DNA of 64,000 nucleotides, taken from NCBI GenBank assembly GCA_964549445.1, contig CAZJVS010000021.1:1-64000 (forward strand), written 5' to 3'. Position numbers and translations under genes: made by a program. Shown in pieces: positions 25,864 to 34,698 of the stretch. The DNA is from SpSt-539 sp964549445. Lineage in GTDB: Bacteria > Planctomycetota > Phycisphaerae > UBA1845 > UTPLA1. Numbering within the stretch: the stretch's first letter is position 1; the number at the start of each line of letters is the position of its first letter. Under the pieces are notes generated by a model. The model did no database searches, was not told where the DNA came from, and saw only the letters and a list, made by a program, of their open reading frames with translations.

Positions 25864-26817
25864 GTGTCGTCCGCGGTCATCGTCGCCGACCACCTCACGC
25901 GCCGCTTCGGCGATGTCGTCGCACTGAACGACGTGTCGCTCTCCGTGCAGCGCTCCGCCATCTTCGGAATGCTCGGCCCCAACGGCTCCGGCAAATCCAC
26001 GCTCATCCGAATTCTCTGCGGCGTCCTCCGCCCCACCAGCGGCTCCGGCTCAGTCCTCGGCATCGACGTCCGCCGCGATCCCGAAGCCATCAAACGCCGC
26101 ATCGGCTACATGTCGCAGAAGTTCTCGCTCTACAGCGACCTCTCCGTCATGGAAAACCTCCGGTTCTACGGCCGCATCTACGGCCTCAACCCCGCAAAGC
26201 AGCGCGAACGCGAAGACGCCGTCCTCGCACTCACCGGCGTCGGTGACTACGCCAACCGTCTCGCCGGCAATCTCTCCGGCGGCTGGAAGCAGCGCCTCGC
26301 CCTCGCCTGCGCCATCATCCACGAGCCCGAAGTCATCTTCCTCGACGAACCCACCGCCGGCATCGACCCCGTCGCCCGACGCGATCTCTGGGACCTGCTC
26401 TTCACTCTCTCGCACCGCGGCGTCACCATGTTCGTTACCACGCATTACATGGACGAAGCCGAACGCTGCACCCACGTCGGCTACATCTACCTTGGCCGCC
26501 TCGTCGTGGCCGGCGCACCGGGCGAACTCAAATCGCTCCCCGCCGTCACTCCCCCCGGTACGCGCCGCTACGAAATCACCACGGTCCAGCCCGCCGCCTC
26601 CCTCGCCCTCTGCCGCAACGTCCCAGCCATCCGCGACGCCACCATGTTCGGCAACACGCTTCACGCGCTGGTCGATGAATCGATCGCGATCGACTCCCTG
26701 CTCCGCCAGATCGCCCCCGACGACCGCGCCGCCGAAGCACGTCCCATCGCCCCGACCCTCGAAGACGTCTTCGTCATCATGAGCCGTGCCGAGGAAAACC
26801 GGGAGGCCGCCGCATGA
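25864..26817 (+). CDS. ABC transporter ATP-binding protein
   Basis: A 317 aa ATPase for the adjacent exporter. Walker A GPNGSGKST, Q-loop YMSQKFSLYSDLSV, signature LSGGWKQ, Walker B VIFLDEPTAG and H-loop VTTHYMDEA are all present. The MSQKFSLY motif is typical of the YbhF/CcmA-type drug export ATPases. GTG at 25864 with GGAG upstream is the start; the longer open frame runs back through the adaptor gene. Its stop overlaps the permease ATG by 4 nt, indicating translational coupling. Confidence 0.9.
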   Translation: MSSAVIVADHLTRRFGDVVALNDVSLSVQRSAIFGMLGPNGSGKSTLIRILCGVLRPTSGSGSVLGIDVRRDPEAIKRRIGYMSQKFSLYSDLSVMENLRFYGRIYGLNPAKQREREDAVLALTGVGDYANRLAGNLSGGWKQRLALACAIIHEPEVIFLDEPTAGIDPVARRDLWDLLFTLSHRGVTMFVTTHYMDEAERCTHVGYIYLGRLVVAGAPGELKSLPAVTPPGTRRYEITTVQPAASLALCRNVPAIRDATMFGNTLHALVDESIAIDSLLRQIAPDDRAAEARPIAPTLEDVFVIMSRAEENREAAA

Positions 26818-27959
26818 ACGGTTTCTTCGCCGTCCTCCTCAAGGAGTTCGCCCACCTCCGCCGCGAGCCGATGACCATCTTCTTCGCTCTCATCGTCCCC
26901 TCGCTCCAGCTCACCATCTTCGGTTACGCCATCCGCGTCACCATCGAAAACATCCCCGTCGTCGTACTCGACCTCGACGGCCGCCAGGACAGCCGCCGCT
27001 TTGCTGAAGCCATGGAGGCCACCAAGACCTTCCGTGTCCACCAGCGCGTCACCGACATGGACGCCTTCAACCGCGCCATCACCGCCGGCCGCGCCAAGGT
27101 CGGCGTCATCATTCCGGCCGACTACAGCGAGCGCCTCCTCCGCCGCGATCAGGCCGCCGTGCAGGTCCTTGTCGACGGTAGCGACTCGCAAGTCGCCACC
27201 ACCGCGCAAAACACCGTCTCGCTCATGGTCACTCAGCTTTCGATGGAGCGCGCCAAATCTCTCGGCGAATCCCTGCAGGTCGCCGCCGCCCGCGACGAAG
27301 AGGGCAAGCCCGCCATGCCCATCGACGCCCGCGCGCGCCTGCTCTTCAACCCCGCCCTCGAAAGCTCGCACTTCTTCGTCCCCGGCCTCGTCGCGATCAT
27401 CCTCCAGCTCGTCCTGCTCTTCCTCACCAGCTTTTCCATCGTACGCGAGCGCGAACGCGGCACGCTCGAACAGCTCTTTGTCACGCCCGTCGGGCGCGCC
27501 GGCCTCATGTTCGGCAAGCTCGTCCCCTACACCGTTTTGGCCCTCGGTGAACTGCTGCTCGTCCTCGTCCTGATGGTCGGCCTCTTCCGCGTCCCCATCC
27601 ACGGCAACCTCACGCTCCTCCTGCTGCTCTCGTCCCTCTTCATCATCACCGTCCTTGGCCTCGGCCTGCTCATCTCGACCATCGCCCAGACTCAGCTCCA
27701 GGCACTGCAATTCTCGTTCCTCGTCATGCTCCCCTCCGTCCTGCTCAGCGGCTTCATGTTCCCACGCTCCGAAATGCCCCTCCCGATCTACGCCATCAGC
27801 TTCCTGCTTCCGGTCACCTACTTCGTCGAAATCCTCCGCGGCGTGATCCTCCGCGGCGCCGACTTCCTCGACCTCATCCCCTCCGTCACCGGTCTCGTCA
27901 TCTGCGGCGTCGTCATCCTCACTCTCAGCGTCACCCGCTTCCACAAACAACTCGACTGA
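26814..27959 (+). CDS. ABC-2 type permease (YbhS/YbhR-like)
   Basis: A 381 aa permease: one N-terminal TM helix (about 20-45), a large extracytoplasmic domain with VVVLDLDGRQDSRRFAEAM and VLVDGSDSQVA, then five TM helices (about 178-370) with RERERGTLEQLFVTPV, the ABC-2 family hallmark, and MFPRSEMPLPIYAISFLLP. YbhSR-type systems usually carry two permeases; only one intact gene is present, and a decayed copy of this gene's 3' end lies about 0.8 kb downstream. Confidence 0.88.
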   Translation: MNGFFAVLLKEFAHLRREPMTIFFALIVPSLQLTIFGYAIRVTIENIPVVVLDLDGRQDSRRFAEAMEATKTFRVHQRVTDMDAFNRAITAGRAKVGVIIPADYSERLLRRDQAAVQVLVDGSDSQVATTAQNTVSLMVTQLSMERAKSLGESLQVAAARDEEGKPAMPIDARARLLFNPALESSHFFVPGLVAIILQLVLLFLTSFSIVRERERGTLEQLFVTPVGRAGLMFGKLVPYTVLALGELLLVLVLMVGLFRVPIHGNLTLLLLLSSLFIITVLGLGLLISTIAQTQLQALQFSFLVMLPSVLLSGFMFPRSEMPLPIYAISFLLPVTYFVEILRGVILRGADFLDLIPSVTGLVICGVVILTLSVTRFHKQLD

Positions 27960-28071
27960 TCGTCCCCCTCGCCCGCCGCCGTCCATTCGGCCGATCATTC
28001 CGGTACGCCGGCGCGTGCGACGCCCGCCCCAATTCGGAGACCTTCTCGGAGACCCTCACGGAGATCGTCAC

Positions 28072-28671
28072 GTGCCTTCATGCAACCGCTTCGTCCGCGT
28101 ACTGACCGCGCTAGCCCTCCTCGCCTCTAGCTCCTGCGGAGCATGGCCGGACCACCACCGCCGCCGCTACGACTGGTCCTGGCTCGAAAACACCTACTGG
28201 TACGTCCCCGCCGATGGCCTCGCCGCCGTCGAGTCCTCCCTCGCCGAAGACACCCATACCCCCATCTCCGACCAGACCGTCTGGCATATCACCAACTACG
28301 CCGACGGCTACCTCTGGGGCGATCAGGTCGTCAAAACCTCCTCCTCCGACAGCTACATCTGCATGAACCTCGTCGGATCCATCACCCCCGAGGGTGACAT
28401 CCAGATCACCTTCACCTTCGCACTCCCCGAAAACGTCCCCGCCCAGCTCAACCAGCAGGTCAACGGCCTCGGCACCATGCGCTTCATCGACGGCCAGTGG
28501 AAGGCCGAGATGCAGATGACCACCGGCGTCACGTCGCTCATTACGCACTGGGCCTACATGACCGAGTGCCGCGACGGCCAGCCCTGCAACCAGCAACTCC
28601 CCGGCTCCGACCTCGGCCTGCAGGACTTCCTCAACCAGTGCCCCTGCGACTCTGAACCGTTCTGTCCCTGA
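28072..28671 (+). CDS. lipoprotein of unknown function
   Basis: A 199 aa protein with a lipoprotein-like signal (LTALALLASSSC) and an aromatic, probably beta-rich domain (YDWSWLENTYWYVPADGLAAV, VWHITNYADGYLWGDQVV, YICMNLVGSITPEGDIQITF). A Cys-rich C-terminus follows (TECRDGQPCNQQ, NQCPCDSEPFC). GTG at 28072 after ACGGAG is the preferred start. Family not recognised. It sits between the exporter operon and a permease remnant. Confidence 0.6.
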   Translation: MPSCNRFVRVLTALALLASSSCGAWPDHHRRRYDWSWLENTYWYVPADGLAAVESSLAEDTHTPISDQTVWHITNYADGYLWGDQVVKTSSSDSYICMNLVGSITPEGDIQITFTFALPENVPAQLNQQVNGLGTMRFIDGQWKAEMQMTTGVTSLITHWAYMTECRDGQPCNQQLPGSDLGLQDFLNQCPCDSEPFCP

Positions 28672-28763
28672 AGTTGTTTAGAGAGCTCGCGACAACGTCC
28701 CGCCGCCAGATCCGCACCAACCTCGGACTTGTCCTGCAAACGCTGATCGTCTCGTTCAATTTC

Positions 28764-28833
28764 ACCGGCCTCATCACCTGCGGCGTAGTAATCCTCACCC
28801 TCAGCGTCACCCGCTCCCACAAACAACTCGACT
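28764..28833 (+). pseudogene. remnant of an ABC-2 permease 3' end
   Basis: Seventy nucleotides match the last 70 nt of the upstream permease gene (27888-27957) at 63 positions. The frame still reads GLITCGVVILTLSV and then HKQLD, compared with GLVICGVVILTLSV and HKQLD in the intact gene. Four of the seven differences are synonymous. The stop codon is altered so the frame runs on. No other part of a permease is recognisable around it, so this is a fossil of a duplicate or second permease gene. Confidence 0.75.
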
Positions 28834-28960
28834 TAGCCGTTGCCTCCCAACAATTCCGAACCCGGAGCACAACCAGATTGTTCGCCTTGTGCGATTGGCC
28901 CCAGCCCCGTTCCCGGACGCCCGCTGAGCGTCAAAAGCGTCCCCAACGGCGCGACTTCCG

Positions 28961-29353
28961 CTACCGCTCCCCCGTCTCGCCCCCGCCAACCGCCCGGCCG
29001 AGCTTCTGATCGATCCGCCGCTCCGTCTCGCTCAGCTCCGCCGCCAGCGCCTTCTGCCGCGCCATCCGTTCCGACTCCTCCCGCTCCATCCGCACCTTCC
29101 GCATCTGCGCCATCAATCCGCGAACCCGCGTCAACACCCAGAACGACGCGATCGACACCGCCGCCGTCACCGCGATCAGCCACAGCGTCGGCACCTGCTG
29201 GTATTGCACCAGCAGCCACACATCCGTCTTGTTCCCGCGGTTCGCCAGCACAATGATCAGCAGCAGCAACCCCAATACGATCACCAGGGCCGCCTTCGTA
29301 TACACCCAAAAGCTCTTGATGCCCGCGCTCAACGCACCACCCTCACGCCCCAT
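28961..29353 (-). CDS. LapA-like membrane protein with coiled coil
   Basis: A 130 aa protein with two TM helices (about 20-41 and 54-73, the second LWLIAVTAAVSIASFWVL) spaced by NRGNKTDVWLLVQYQQVP, as in LapA-domain (DUF1049) proteins. A charged helix (about 80-122) rich in Arg/Glu/Met is likely a coiled coil. Its ATG overlaps the end of the prepilin peptidase gene by 11 nt, so it is the last gene of the aroDE-aroK operon. Function unknown. Confidence 0.7.
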   Translation of the reverse strand: MGREGGALSAGIKSFWVYTKAALVIVLGLLLLIIVLANRGNKTDVWLLVQYQQVPTLWLIAVTAAVSIASFWVLTRVRGLMAQMRKVRMEREESERMARQKALAAELSETERRIDQKLGRAVGGGETGER

Positions 29354-30770
29354 TGCCGTGAGTCATCATCCGCCACACCCCGGCCGCCGCCGTCCCCACA
29401 TAGTTTACCGTCACGTCATGCACCCACAGCCCCGCCAGCGCCCCGAGCGCCAGCCACGGCCCAAACGGCAGCGCCCGGCTGCTCTTCCGAAGCGACGTCG
29501 CCACCACGCCCACCAGCGCCAGCACCGCCCCCAGGAAAAAAGCGATCACCACCAGCCACAGTCCGCCCACCGCCCCGATCGCCGCCATCAGGTGAATATC
29601 GCCGATGCCGTACGCCTCCTTGCCGAGCGCCAGCGTGAAGAAGATCCGCACAAACCAGCCGACCGCCGCCGCCAGCATCGCCGACGCGATCGCTCCGCCC
29701 GCACCGGCCAGCGGACCCGCGGCCGCGCCCAGCGTCGGCCGCCAGTCCGACCACTCCAGGTGCAGCTTGCCCGTCCACCACAACCCCGCCAGCGTCCCGC
29801 CCGCCAGCCCGATCGCCGGCAGCAGCGTCGCCAGTTCGCCCAGCGCCACCCGCCGCGCCCGCGGCTGCTCGACGTGGATCGCCGTCTCCATCGCCGCGTC
29901 CGCCGGCCGCTCCACCATCGCCGCCAGGATCAGCACCACCAGCTGGACAAAGATGCCGATCAACGCCCGCTGTTGCGTCGCGCTCAGCGTGAGCAGGTCC
30001 GCCCGGCCCGCGTTCATCCCAACCGTGACAACGTATGCAATCACTGCCAACGCCAGAACGGCGACTATCGCGAGCGTCCCGCCCGCGCGATTCGTTTCGA
30101 TCGCGTTTGTTGCTGTTCCCGGTTCGCTGTTCGCTGTCCCCTCTTGAACATCACCGTCGCGCGGATCGGCCCCGTGCGACTCCTCCCCCCGCGTCAGCAG
30201 CATCGCGACGCCGCCCCCGATCAACAGCGCGACGCCGACGAGGCAGGTCGGCGGACCAAACCCCGCCTCCGTCGCTGCGGGTTTCAGCGTCCCCCACACC
30301 CCGCGCGCAACGACCCCCACCACGATCAAGATGTTCGTCACCCGCACGTCGATCAGGTAATCGACGATGTCCATCGCCGAACAGGCCAGCAACCCCGCGA
30401 ACAGCGCCAGATACGCCAGCCCCATCGGCCAGTCGCTCCGCAGAGTCCCGATCGGCTGGATCACCTGTCCGACAAACAGCGCATCCCACACCATGACGAA
30501 GACGAGCATCGTCATCAGCTCGACAACCGGATATTCGATCGAGATCGCCGCTCGGCACGACCGGCACCGGCCCCCCAACGCCAGCCAGCTCACCACCGGA
30601 ATGTTGTCGCGCGGCTGCACCCGCTGCCGGCACGACGGGCAGAACGACCACCGCGGCTCCGCCACCGACAGCCCCCGCGGCAGCCGGTACGCCACGACAT
30701 TGAGAAAGCTCCCGACAATCGCCCCCAACAGCGCGACGACGACCAGCCAGAGCGTCTGCGACTCGATCAC
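29343..30770 (-). CDS. prepilin peptidase with large central insertion
   Basis: A 475 aa type IV prepilin peptidase (A24 aspartyl protease), which cleaves and N-methylates pilin-like proteins in the inner membrane. The N-terminal domain has GSFLNVVAYRLPRG and the four-cysteine zinc motif CPSC and CRSC around DNIPVVSWLALGGR. Catalytic aspartates lie in MDIVDYLID (residue about 134) and GIGD (about 391). The usual spacing of these aspartates is roughly 60-70 residues; here it is about 257, with an inserted block containing extra hydrophobic segments. GTG at 30770 overlaps the aroK stop by 4 nt and is taken as start. Confidence 0.88.
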   Translation of the reverse strand: MIESQTLWLVVVALLGAIVGSFLNVVAYRLPRGLSVAEPRWSFCPSCRQRVQPRDNIPVVSWLALGGRCRSCRAAISIEYPVVELMTMLVFVMVWDALFVGQVIQPIGTLRSDWPMGLAYLALFAGLLACSAMDIVDYLIDVRVTNILIVVGVVARGVWGTLKPAATEAGFGPPTCLVGVALLIGGGVAMLLTRGEESHGADPRDGDVQEGTANSEPGTATNAIETNRAGGTLAIVAVLALAVIAYVVTVGMNAGRADLLTLSATQQRALIGIFVQLVVLILAAMVERPADAAMETAIHVEQPRARRVALGELATLLPAIGLAGGTLAGLWWTGKLHLEWSDWRPTLGAAAGPLAGAGGAIASAMLAAAVGWFVRIFFTLALGKEAYGIGDIHLMAAIGAVGGLWLVVIAFFLGAVLALVGVVATSLRKSSRALPFGPWLALGALAGLWVHDVTVNYVGTAAAGVWRMMTHGNGA

Positions 30771-31309
30771 GACCCGCCCCCATCGGCCGCCTCGACCCGT
30801 ATCAGCCACTTTCGCAATTCGTCCGCGACGGCCGACGGCTCCCGATCATCGGTATCAACAATCAGGTCGGCCGCATCACGAAACGTCGGGGTCCGCGCTG
30901 CTTCAAGCCGACGGATCTCCGCGATCCCGCCCTCCGCGGTCAGGTCGGGACGGCCCGCGCTCGTCGCCGGATCGCGTTGCGTCCGCCGCCACAGAGTTTC
31001 AGCAGGTGCGTGCAGCCACACAATTCGCGCCGCCGTCCGCAGCACGGCGCGGTTGTCAGCATCCGACAGCGCGCCGCCGCCCAGCGCGATGATCGCACCA
31101 TCCATCGCGGCCACGCGCCGAACTGCCTCGCGCTCGCGACGTCGGAACCCCGCTTCGCCCTCGACCGCGAAGATCGCGCGAACGGTCATCCCCGCGTCAT
31201 CGACAATCAACTGGTCGGTGTCAAAGAAAGTTCGGGAGAGTTGTTCCGCCAGCATTCGGCCGACAGTCGTTTTTCCGCTGGCTCGCAGTCCGACCAGCAC
31301 GACGTTCAC
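30767..31309 (-). CDS. aroK: shikimate kinase
   Basis: A 180 aa enzyme phosphorylating shikimate in aromatic amino acid synthesis. P-loop GLRASGKTT (GxxxxGKT), FFDTDQLI with the shikimate-binding Asp, GEAGFRRRE with the conserved F-R-x-x-E, LGGGA, and the lid Arg region are visible. Its ATG overlaps the stop of the phosphoesterase gene by 4 nt, and its stop overlaps the prepilin peptidase GTG. With the aroDE fusion upstream, two shikimate-pathway genes flank the phosphoesterase gene. Confidence 0.9.
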   Translation of the reverse strand: MNVVLVGLRASGKTTVGRMLAEQLSRTFFDTDQLIVDDAGMTVRAIFAVEGEAGFRRREREAVRRVAAMDGAIIALGGGALSDADNRAVLRTAARIVWLHAPAETLWRRTQRDPATSAGRPDLTAEGGIAEIRRLEAARTPTFRDAADLIVDTDDREPSAVADELRKWLIRVEAADGGGS

Positions 31310-32166
31310 TGGGGTCGCTTGGCCTCGACGCGCACGACGCGCCGCCCGGGCACGTCGATCTCAATGATCGCGTAGCACAACCCCTCGGCATGCTGCCCGA
31401 CGTTTACCGCCGTCGTGCTGCCGATCGTCTGCTGGCAAACACCCGTCACATCCGGCGACGAGGTGACATGCCCGTGCAGCGACACCAGCGGCTGCCGTCG
31501 CTCGATGGTCTGCTTGATCGCCTTCGACCCGATTGGATCGCGGTGATAGTCCCGGTCGAGCTGCGTGTCGAACGGCGGCGCGTGCGCCGCGAACACCCAG
31601 GGACCGGCCGGCGTCGCCAGTTTCTCCAGGTCGTCCGCGATGCTCGGAAACTGAGTGAATTGCACCTTCGCCGGCCCGGCAATCGCCCGACGCCGATTCG
31701 GATCCCAACGTGCCCCGCCCAGGAACGGCAGCCGGTCGCCGTGCAGGTCCAGCCGCTCAAAATCCTTCACGTAGCCGTCGGTCGGCGGCGACTTCGAATA
31801 CCCCAAAAAGGTGAGGCCGCGCAGCTCGAACGGGCGATCGTGCGTGAGGATGTGCAGTCTCTGTTGGGTCTGCTTAGCCAGATCTTCCATGGCCAGTGCG
31901 CTGCTCAACCAGTCGCGGTGCCCGAATATCGAGACAACCGCCATCTTCGGATGGGCCTTCAACGCCTGGTTGAGCCAGTTCCGAAAGACCTCGAGCACAT
32001 AAATCGGCTGCCGAGTCCCCATCTCCTCGGGATCGCGGGTCGGATCGTCCGGAAACATGTTCCCGCCCAGCACCAGAACGTCCGGGCTGACGCCGTCCAG
32101 CGCGCGAGCAAGCGCCGCAAAGTGCTCCGGTTTGCCCAGAAGGTCCGAGGTGTGGATCAACAGCAT
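31306..32166 (-). CDS. metallophosphoesterase-family protein
   Basis: A 286 aa calcineurin-like phosphoesterase-type protein. IHTSDLLGK aligns with the first metal motif (usually DxH, here DLL), LVLGGNMFPDD with the GD motif, IFGHRDW with GNH[DE], and ISLHGHV-like LVSLHGHV with the final GHxH region, so several metal ligands are non-standard. ATG at 32166 is the start; the frame stays open further upstream. It overlaps aroK by 4 nt. Substrate unknown and catalytic activity uncertain. Confidence 0.7.
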   Translation of the reverse strand: MLLIHTSDLLGKPEHFAALARALDGVSPDVLVLGGNMFPDDPTRDPEEMGTRQPIYVLEVFRNWLNQALKAHPKMAVVSIFGHRDWLSSALAMEDLAKQTQQRLHILTHDRPFELRGLTFLGYSKSPPTDGYVKDFERLDLHGDRLPFLGGARWDPNRRRAIAGPAKVQFTQFPSIADDLEKLATPAGPWVFAAHAPPFDTQLDRDYHRDPIGSKAIKQTIERRQPLVSLHGHVTSSPDVTGVCQQTIGSTTAVNVGQHAEGLCYAIIEIDVPGRRVVRVEAKRPQ

Positions 32167-32247
32167 CAGGCCACTCGCGAATTTCGTCCCTCGGATTCTA
32201 ACCGATCCAAGGCACGCCTGTCTGCAACCGCGACCGCTCCTCACATT

Positions 32248-33819
32248 CTAAGCCGAATTGTCCGTTTGCAAATGGCGAGCTGCGATCGCCGACATCTGTG
32301 CGCGCGGCGGCGAAGCACCCGTCCACAGCGAAAATTGTCGGGCCGCCTGCTCCACAAACATCGACACGCCGTTCGCGGCCCGGCAACCGCGGGCCGCCGC
32401 CAGGGCGACAAGTTTCGTTTCCGCCGGACGGTAAATCGTATCGAGCACAAACATTCCGGGCCGAAGCGCTTCCGCCGCAAGCGGCGACTCGACGTTCCCG
32501 ATCCCCAATCCCACGCTCGTGCAGTTCACAACCAATTCACAATCCAGTCGCTCCCGTTCCGACCACGGCCGGGCGACACATCTCGTCTCGCTGGCCAGCC
32601 GCTCCGCCCGCGCTGGCGTACGATTGTAGATCGTGATTGCCGCACCGAGCGGTGCCAAGGCGGCCACGACGGCCCGCGCGACGCCGCCCGCCCCAAGAAT
32701 CGCACACTGCAATCCGCGCAACTCCGCTGGCTGCCTTCCGAGCAACGCCGTGATCGCCTCCATCACCGCCGGCACATCCGTGTTGAACCCCTCGACGCTC
32801 TGCTCCGGGCCGATCCGGAGCGTATTAACCGCTCCCGCACCTTCCGCCGCGGCGTCGACATTCCCGCCCCGTTCGCGGACAAACCGCAGGGCATGCTCCT
32901 TGTGCGGAATCGTCACGCTCAACCCGCCAAGATCCAGCCACGGCCGCGCCAGCGCCTCCAGCATGAATGCCTTGAACGACTCGTACGACGCCTCGACTGG
33001 AAATGTCAGGTACACCGCATCGACGCCCGCTTCGCCGAATGCGGTATTGTGAAGGTCGGGGCTGAGCGAATGTTCCACCGGCTGCCCCACCAGCCCGAAC
33101 ACCCGCGTCGTCGGGCCGATCGCATCCCAGCGGAACCGTTCTCGGAGTTCCGCAATCGAAAGTTGCCCCGGCGCGGCTGGATGCGTCTCATCCACGGCGG
33201 CGTAGGAAGCAAACGCTCCGAACTTCCGCGCCAGGATTCGCGACGGATGCCCATTCGGCCCGAGGCACAGCGCGACCAGTGGCTTCGGCGCCGTTCGCAA
33301 AAGGTCGAACGCCTCAAAGTTGTCGCGAACCGTTCGCGCCCGCCACGCGATTTTCGCAACGTTCGCGGACTCCTCCTCGAAGACCTCAGCCAACATCCCG
33401 TGCAGTCGATTCGGCCGCCCCTGCAGATCGTGAATCGACACGATGAGCCGTCGTCGGTCCGCCGCGTCCGCCGCCCCAACCGCAAGCCCCACCTTTTGTC
33501 GAATGTTCGCCGACCGCTTCCAGGTGGCCAACTCCACGTCGACAAAGTTGGCCGACGGCGCCAGCGCGATCAGCCGGCTCATCCGCTCAACGTCGTCGCC
33601 GTCCCACGCCCCGCCTTCATCCGCCGCCCGAATGGTCAGGATCAGCGGCAAGCCCGCCGGGCGCGACTCGGCGATGCTCCGAATCACCACGTCTTCCGCG
33701 TCCCGCAGATGATCCACGCGAAGTTCGATCGCATCGGCCCCCGCGCCCACCGCTGCGGCCATCTGTGCCGCCGCCTCCTGCGTCGAGGGTGCCACCACTG
33801 AAGCCACCAGCAGCGTCAT
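32248..33819 (-). CDS. aroDE: bifunctional 3-dehydroquinate dehydratase / shikimate dehydrogenase
   Basis: A 523 aa fusion catalysing steps 3 and 4 of the shikimate pathway. N-terminal type I dehydroquinase (1-230): AIELRVDHL, VSIHD with the catalytic His, and KIAW with the Schiff-base Lys. C-terminal shikimate dehydrogenase (about 240-510): GLVGQPVEHSLSP, SVTIPHKE with catalytic Lys, FNTDVPAV with catalytic Asp, GAGGVARAVV for NADP binding followed by the NRTPAR motif that reads the NADP phosphate, and NGVSMFVEQAARQF. This fusion is usual in plants and known in some bacteria including planctomycetes. First gene of the operon. Confidence 0.92.
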   Translation of the reverse strand: MTLLVASVVAPSTQEAAAQMAAAVGAGADAIELRVDHLRDAEDVVIRSIAESRPAGLPLILTIRAADEGGAWDGDDVERMSRLIALAPSANFVDVELATWKRSANIRQKVGLAVGAADAADRRRLIVSIHDLQGRPNRLHGMLAEVFEEESANVAKIAWRARTVRDNFEAFDLLRTAPKPLVALCLGPNGHPSRILARKFGAFASYAAVDETHPAAPGQLSIAELRERFRWDAIGPTTRVFGLVGQPVEHSLSPDLHNTAFGEAGVDAVYLTFPVEASYESFKAFMLEALARPWLDLGGLSVTIPHKEHALRFVRERGGNVDAAAEGAGAVNTLRIGPEQSVEGFNTDVPAVMEAITALLGRQPAELRGLQCAILGAGGVARAVVAALAPLGAAITIYNRTPARAERLASETRCVARPWSERERLDCELVVNCTSVGLGIGNVESPLAAEALRPGMFVLDTIYRPAETKLVALAAARGCRAANGVSMFVEQAARQFSLWTGASPPRAQMSAIAARHLQTDNSA

Positions 33820-33867
33820 GAACCGATGGTAACACGCCGCCGGAACCTTGCACCGCCGCGCCTTGAC

Positions 33868-33890
33868 CCATTCGCCAAACTGCGGGAAGG
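33868..33890 (+). repeat. short interspersed repeat-like sequence
   Basis: The stretch around CCATTCGCCAAACTGCGGG matches 14 of 19 positions of CCCTTCGACAAGCTCAGGG, which occurs inside the rpiB-deoC gene (minus strand of 45114-45132). It lies directly before the lipoprotein start at 33898 and appears to supply its GGAAGG ribosome site. Confidence 0.4.
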
Positions 33891-33897
33891 TGCTCGA

Positions 33898-34698
33898 ATG
33901 TCGATGTCACCGCGTCTGAACCTCCATCCCGCCCGACTCGCCCTGGCCGTCGGTTTGTCCGTCGCCCTCCTGACCGGCTGCAAGGACTCCCGCCGCCGTC
34001 CGCCGCAGGAGTGGAAGGCCGTTCCCGCCCCGGTCACGGTGAATGGGGTCGTCCTCGACGAAAAGGCCGAGCCCAGCGCCGTCGCCACCGCCATGCTCGA
34101 CCTGCTCAAGCAATGCCGCGACGTCCGCTCCAAGGGACTCGGCGACCCAGATCGCGCCGCCCAATTCGACGCCATCCGCGACCAGATTCACCGTCTCGCC
34201 GCCGCCGAAGCGATCTTCACCGCCGCCTCGAAGGACCCGCATCGCCTCATGCCAAGCGACCTGACCGCGGAAAAGGCCGTCGAAATCGTCACCAATGACT
34301 GGCCCTCCGTCGTCGGCTATTACGTCGACGGCATGTCGCGCGAGTCCGTCTTCCAGCAGACGGACGATGAAAACCACGCCCAGGTCGCCGTTCGGGCCGT
34401 CAGTCCCCACGACCGCGAAGTGATGGACCGAATCACTCGCTCGCTCAGCGATCAGCGCTCCCCCCGCGGCGAGCCGCTCCAGCCCGGCTCCGATTCCTAC
34501 AACGCCGTACTCAAGCGCCTCGCCCTCGCCGAAGGCGTCTGCCCCCCGATCGACACCCGAATCGGCGTATTCCTCGTCAAGGAGTCCGGCTATTGGCGGG
34601 TCGCCGGCATCCGCCTCGACCGAACCGGGATGACCGCAAAACTCACGCCGCGAACTCCCGCGACACCGACCACCAACCCCGCCGCGAAGTCCAGCTAA
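33898..34698 (+). CDS. lipoprotein of unknown function
   Basis: A 266 aa predicted lipoprotein (lipobox SVALLTGC). The mature part is mostly helical, with MLDLLKQCRDVRSKGLGDPDR-type segments, NDWPSVVGYYVDGMS and a beta strand near the end (GVFLVKESGYWRVAGIRLD). ATG at 33898 follows GGAAGG at 7 nt; the open frame further upstream translates a repeat and is not used. Family not recognised. Divergent from aroDE. Confidence 0.65.
   Translation: MSMSPRLNLHPARLALAVGLSVALLTGCKDSRRRPPQEWKAVPAPVTVNGVVLDEKAEPSAVATAMLDLLKQCRDVRSKGLGDPDRAAQFDAIRDQIHRLAAAEAIFTAASKDPHRLMPSDLTAEKAVEIVTNDWPSVVGYYVDGMSRESVFQQTDDENHAQVAVRAVSPHDREVMDRITRSLSDQRSPRGEPLQPGSDSYNAVLKRLALAEGVCPPIDTRIGVFLVKESGYWRVAGIRLDRTGMTAKLTPRTPATPTTNPAAKSS

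Noticed and set aside
29229..31367. A 712-codon open frame on the plus strand opposite aroK and the prepilin peptidase
   Set aside because: It is antisense to two overlapping genes with clear catalytic motifs; its translation is Arg/Pro-rich with no domain. GC-rich codon bias leaves antisense frames open.
31390..33801. An 803-codon open frame on the plus strand opposite aroDE and the phosphoesterase
   Set aside because: Antisense shadow of well-supported enzymes, Arg/His/Pro-rich and without recognisable motifs.
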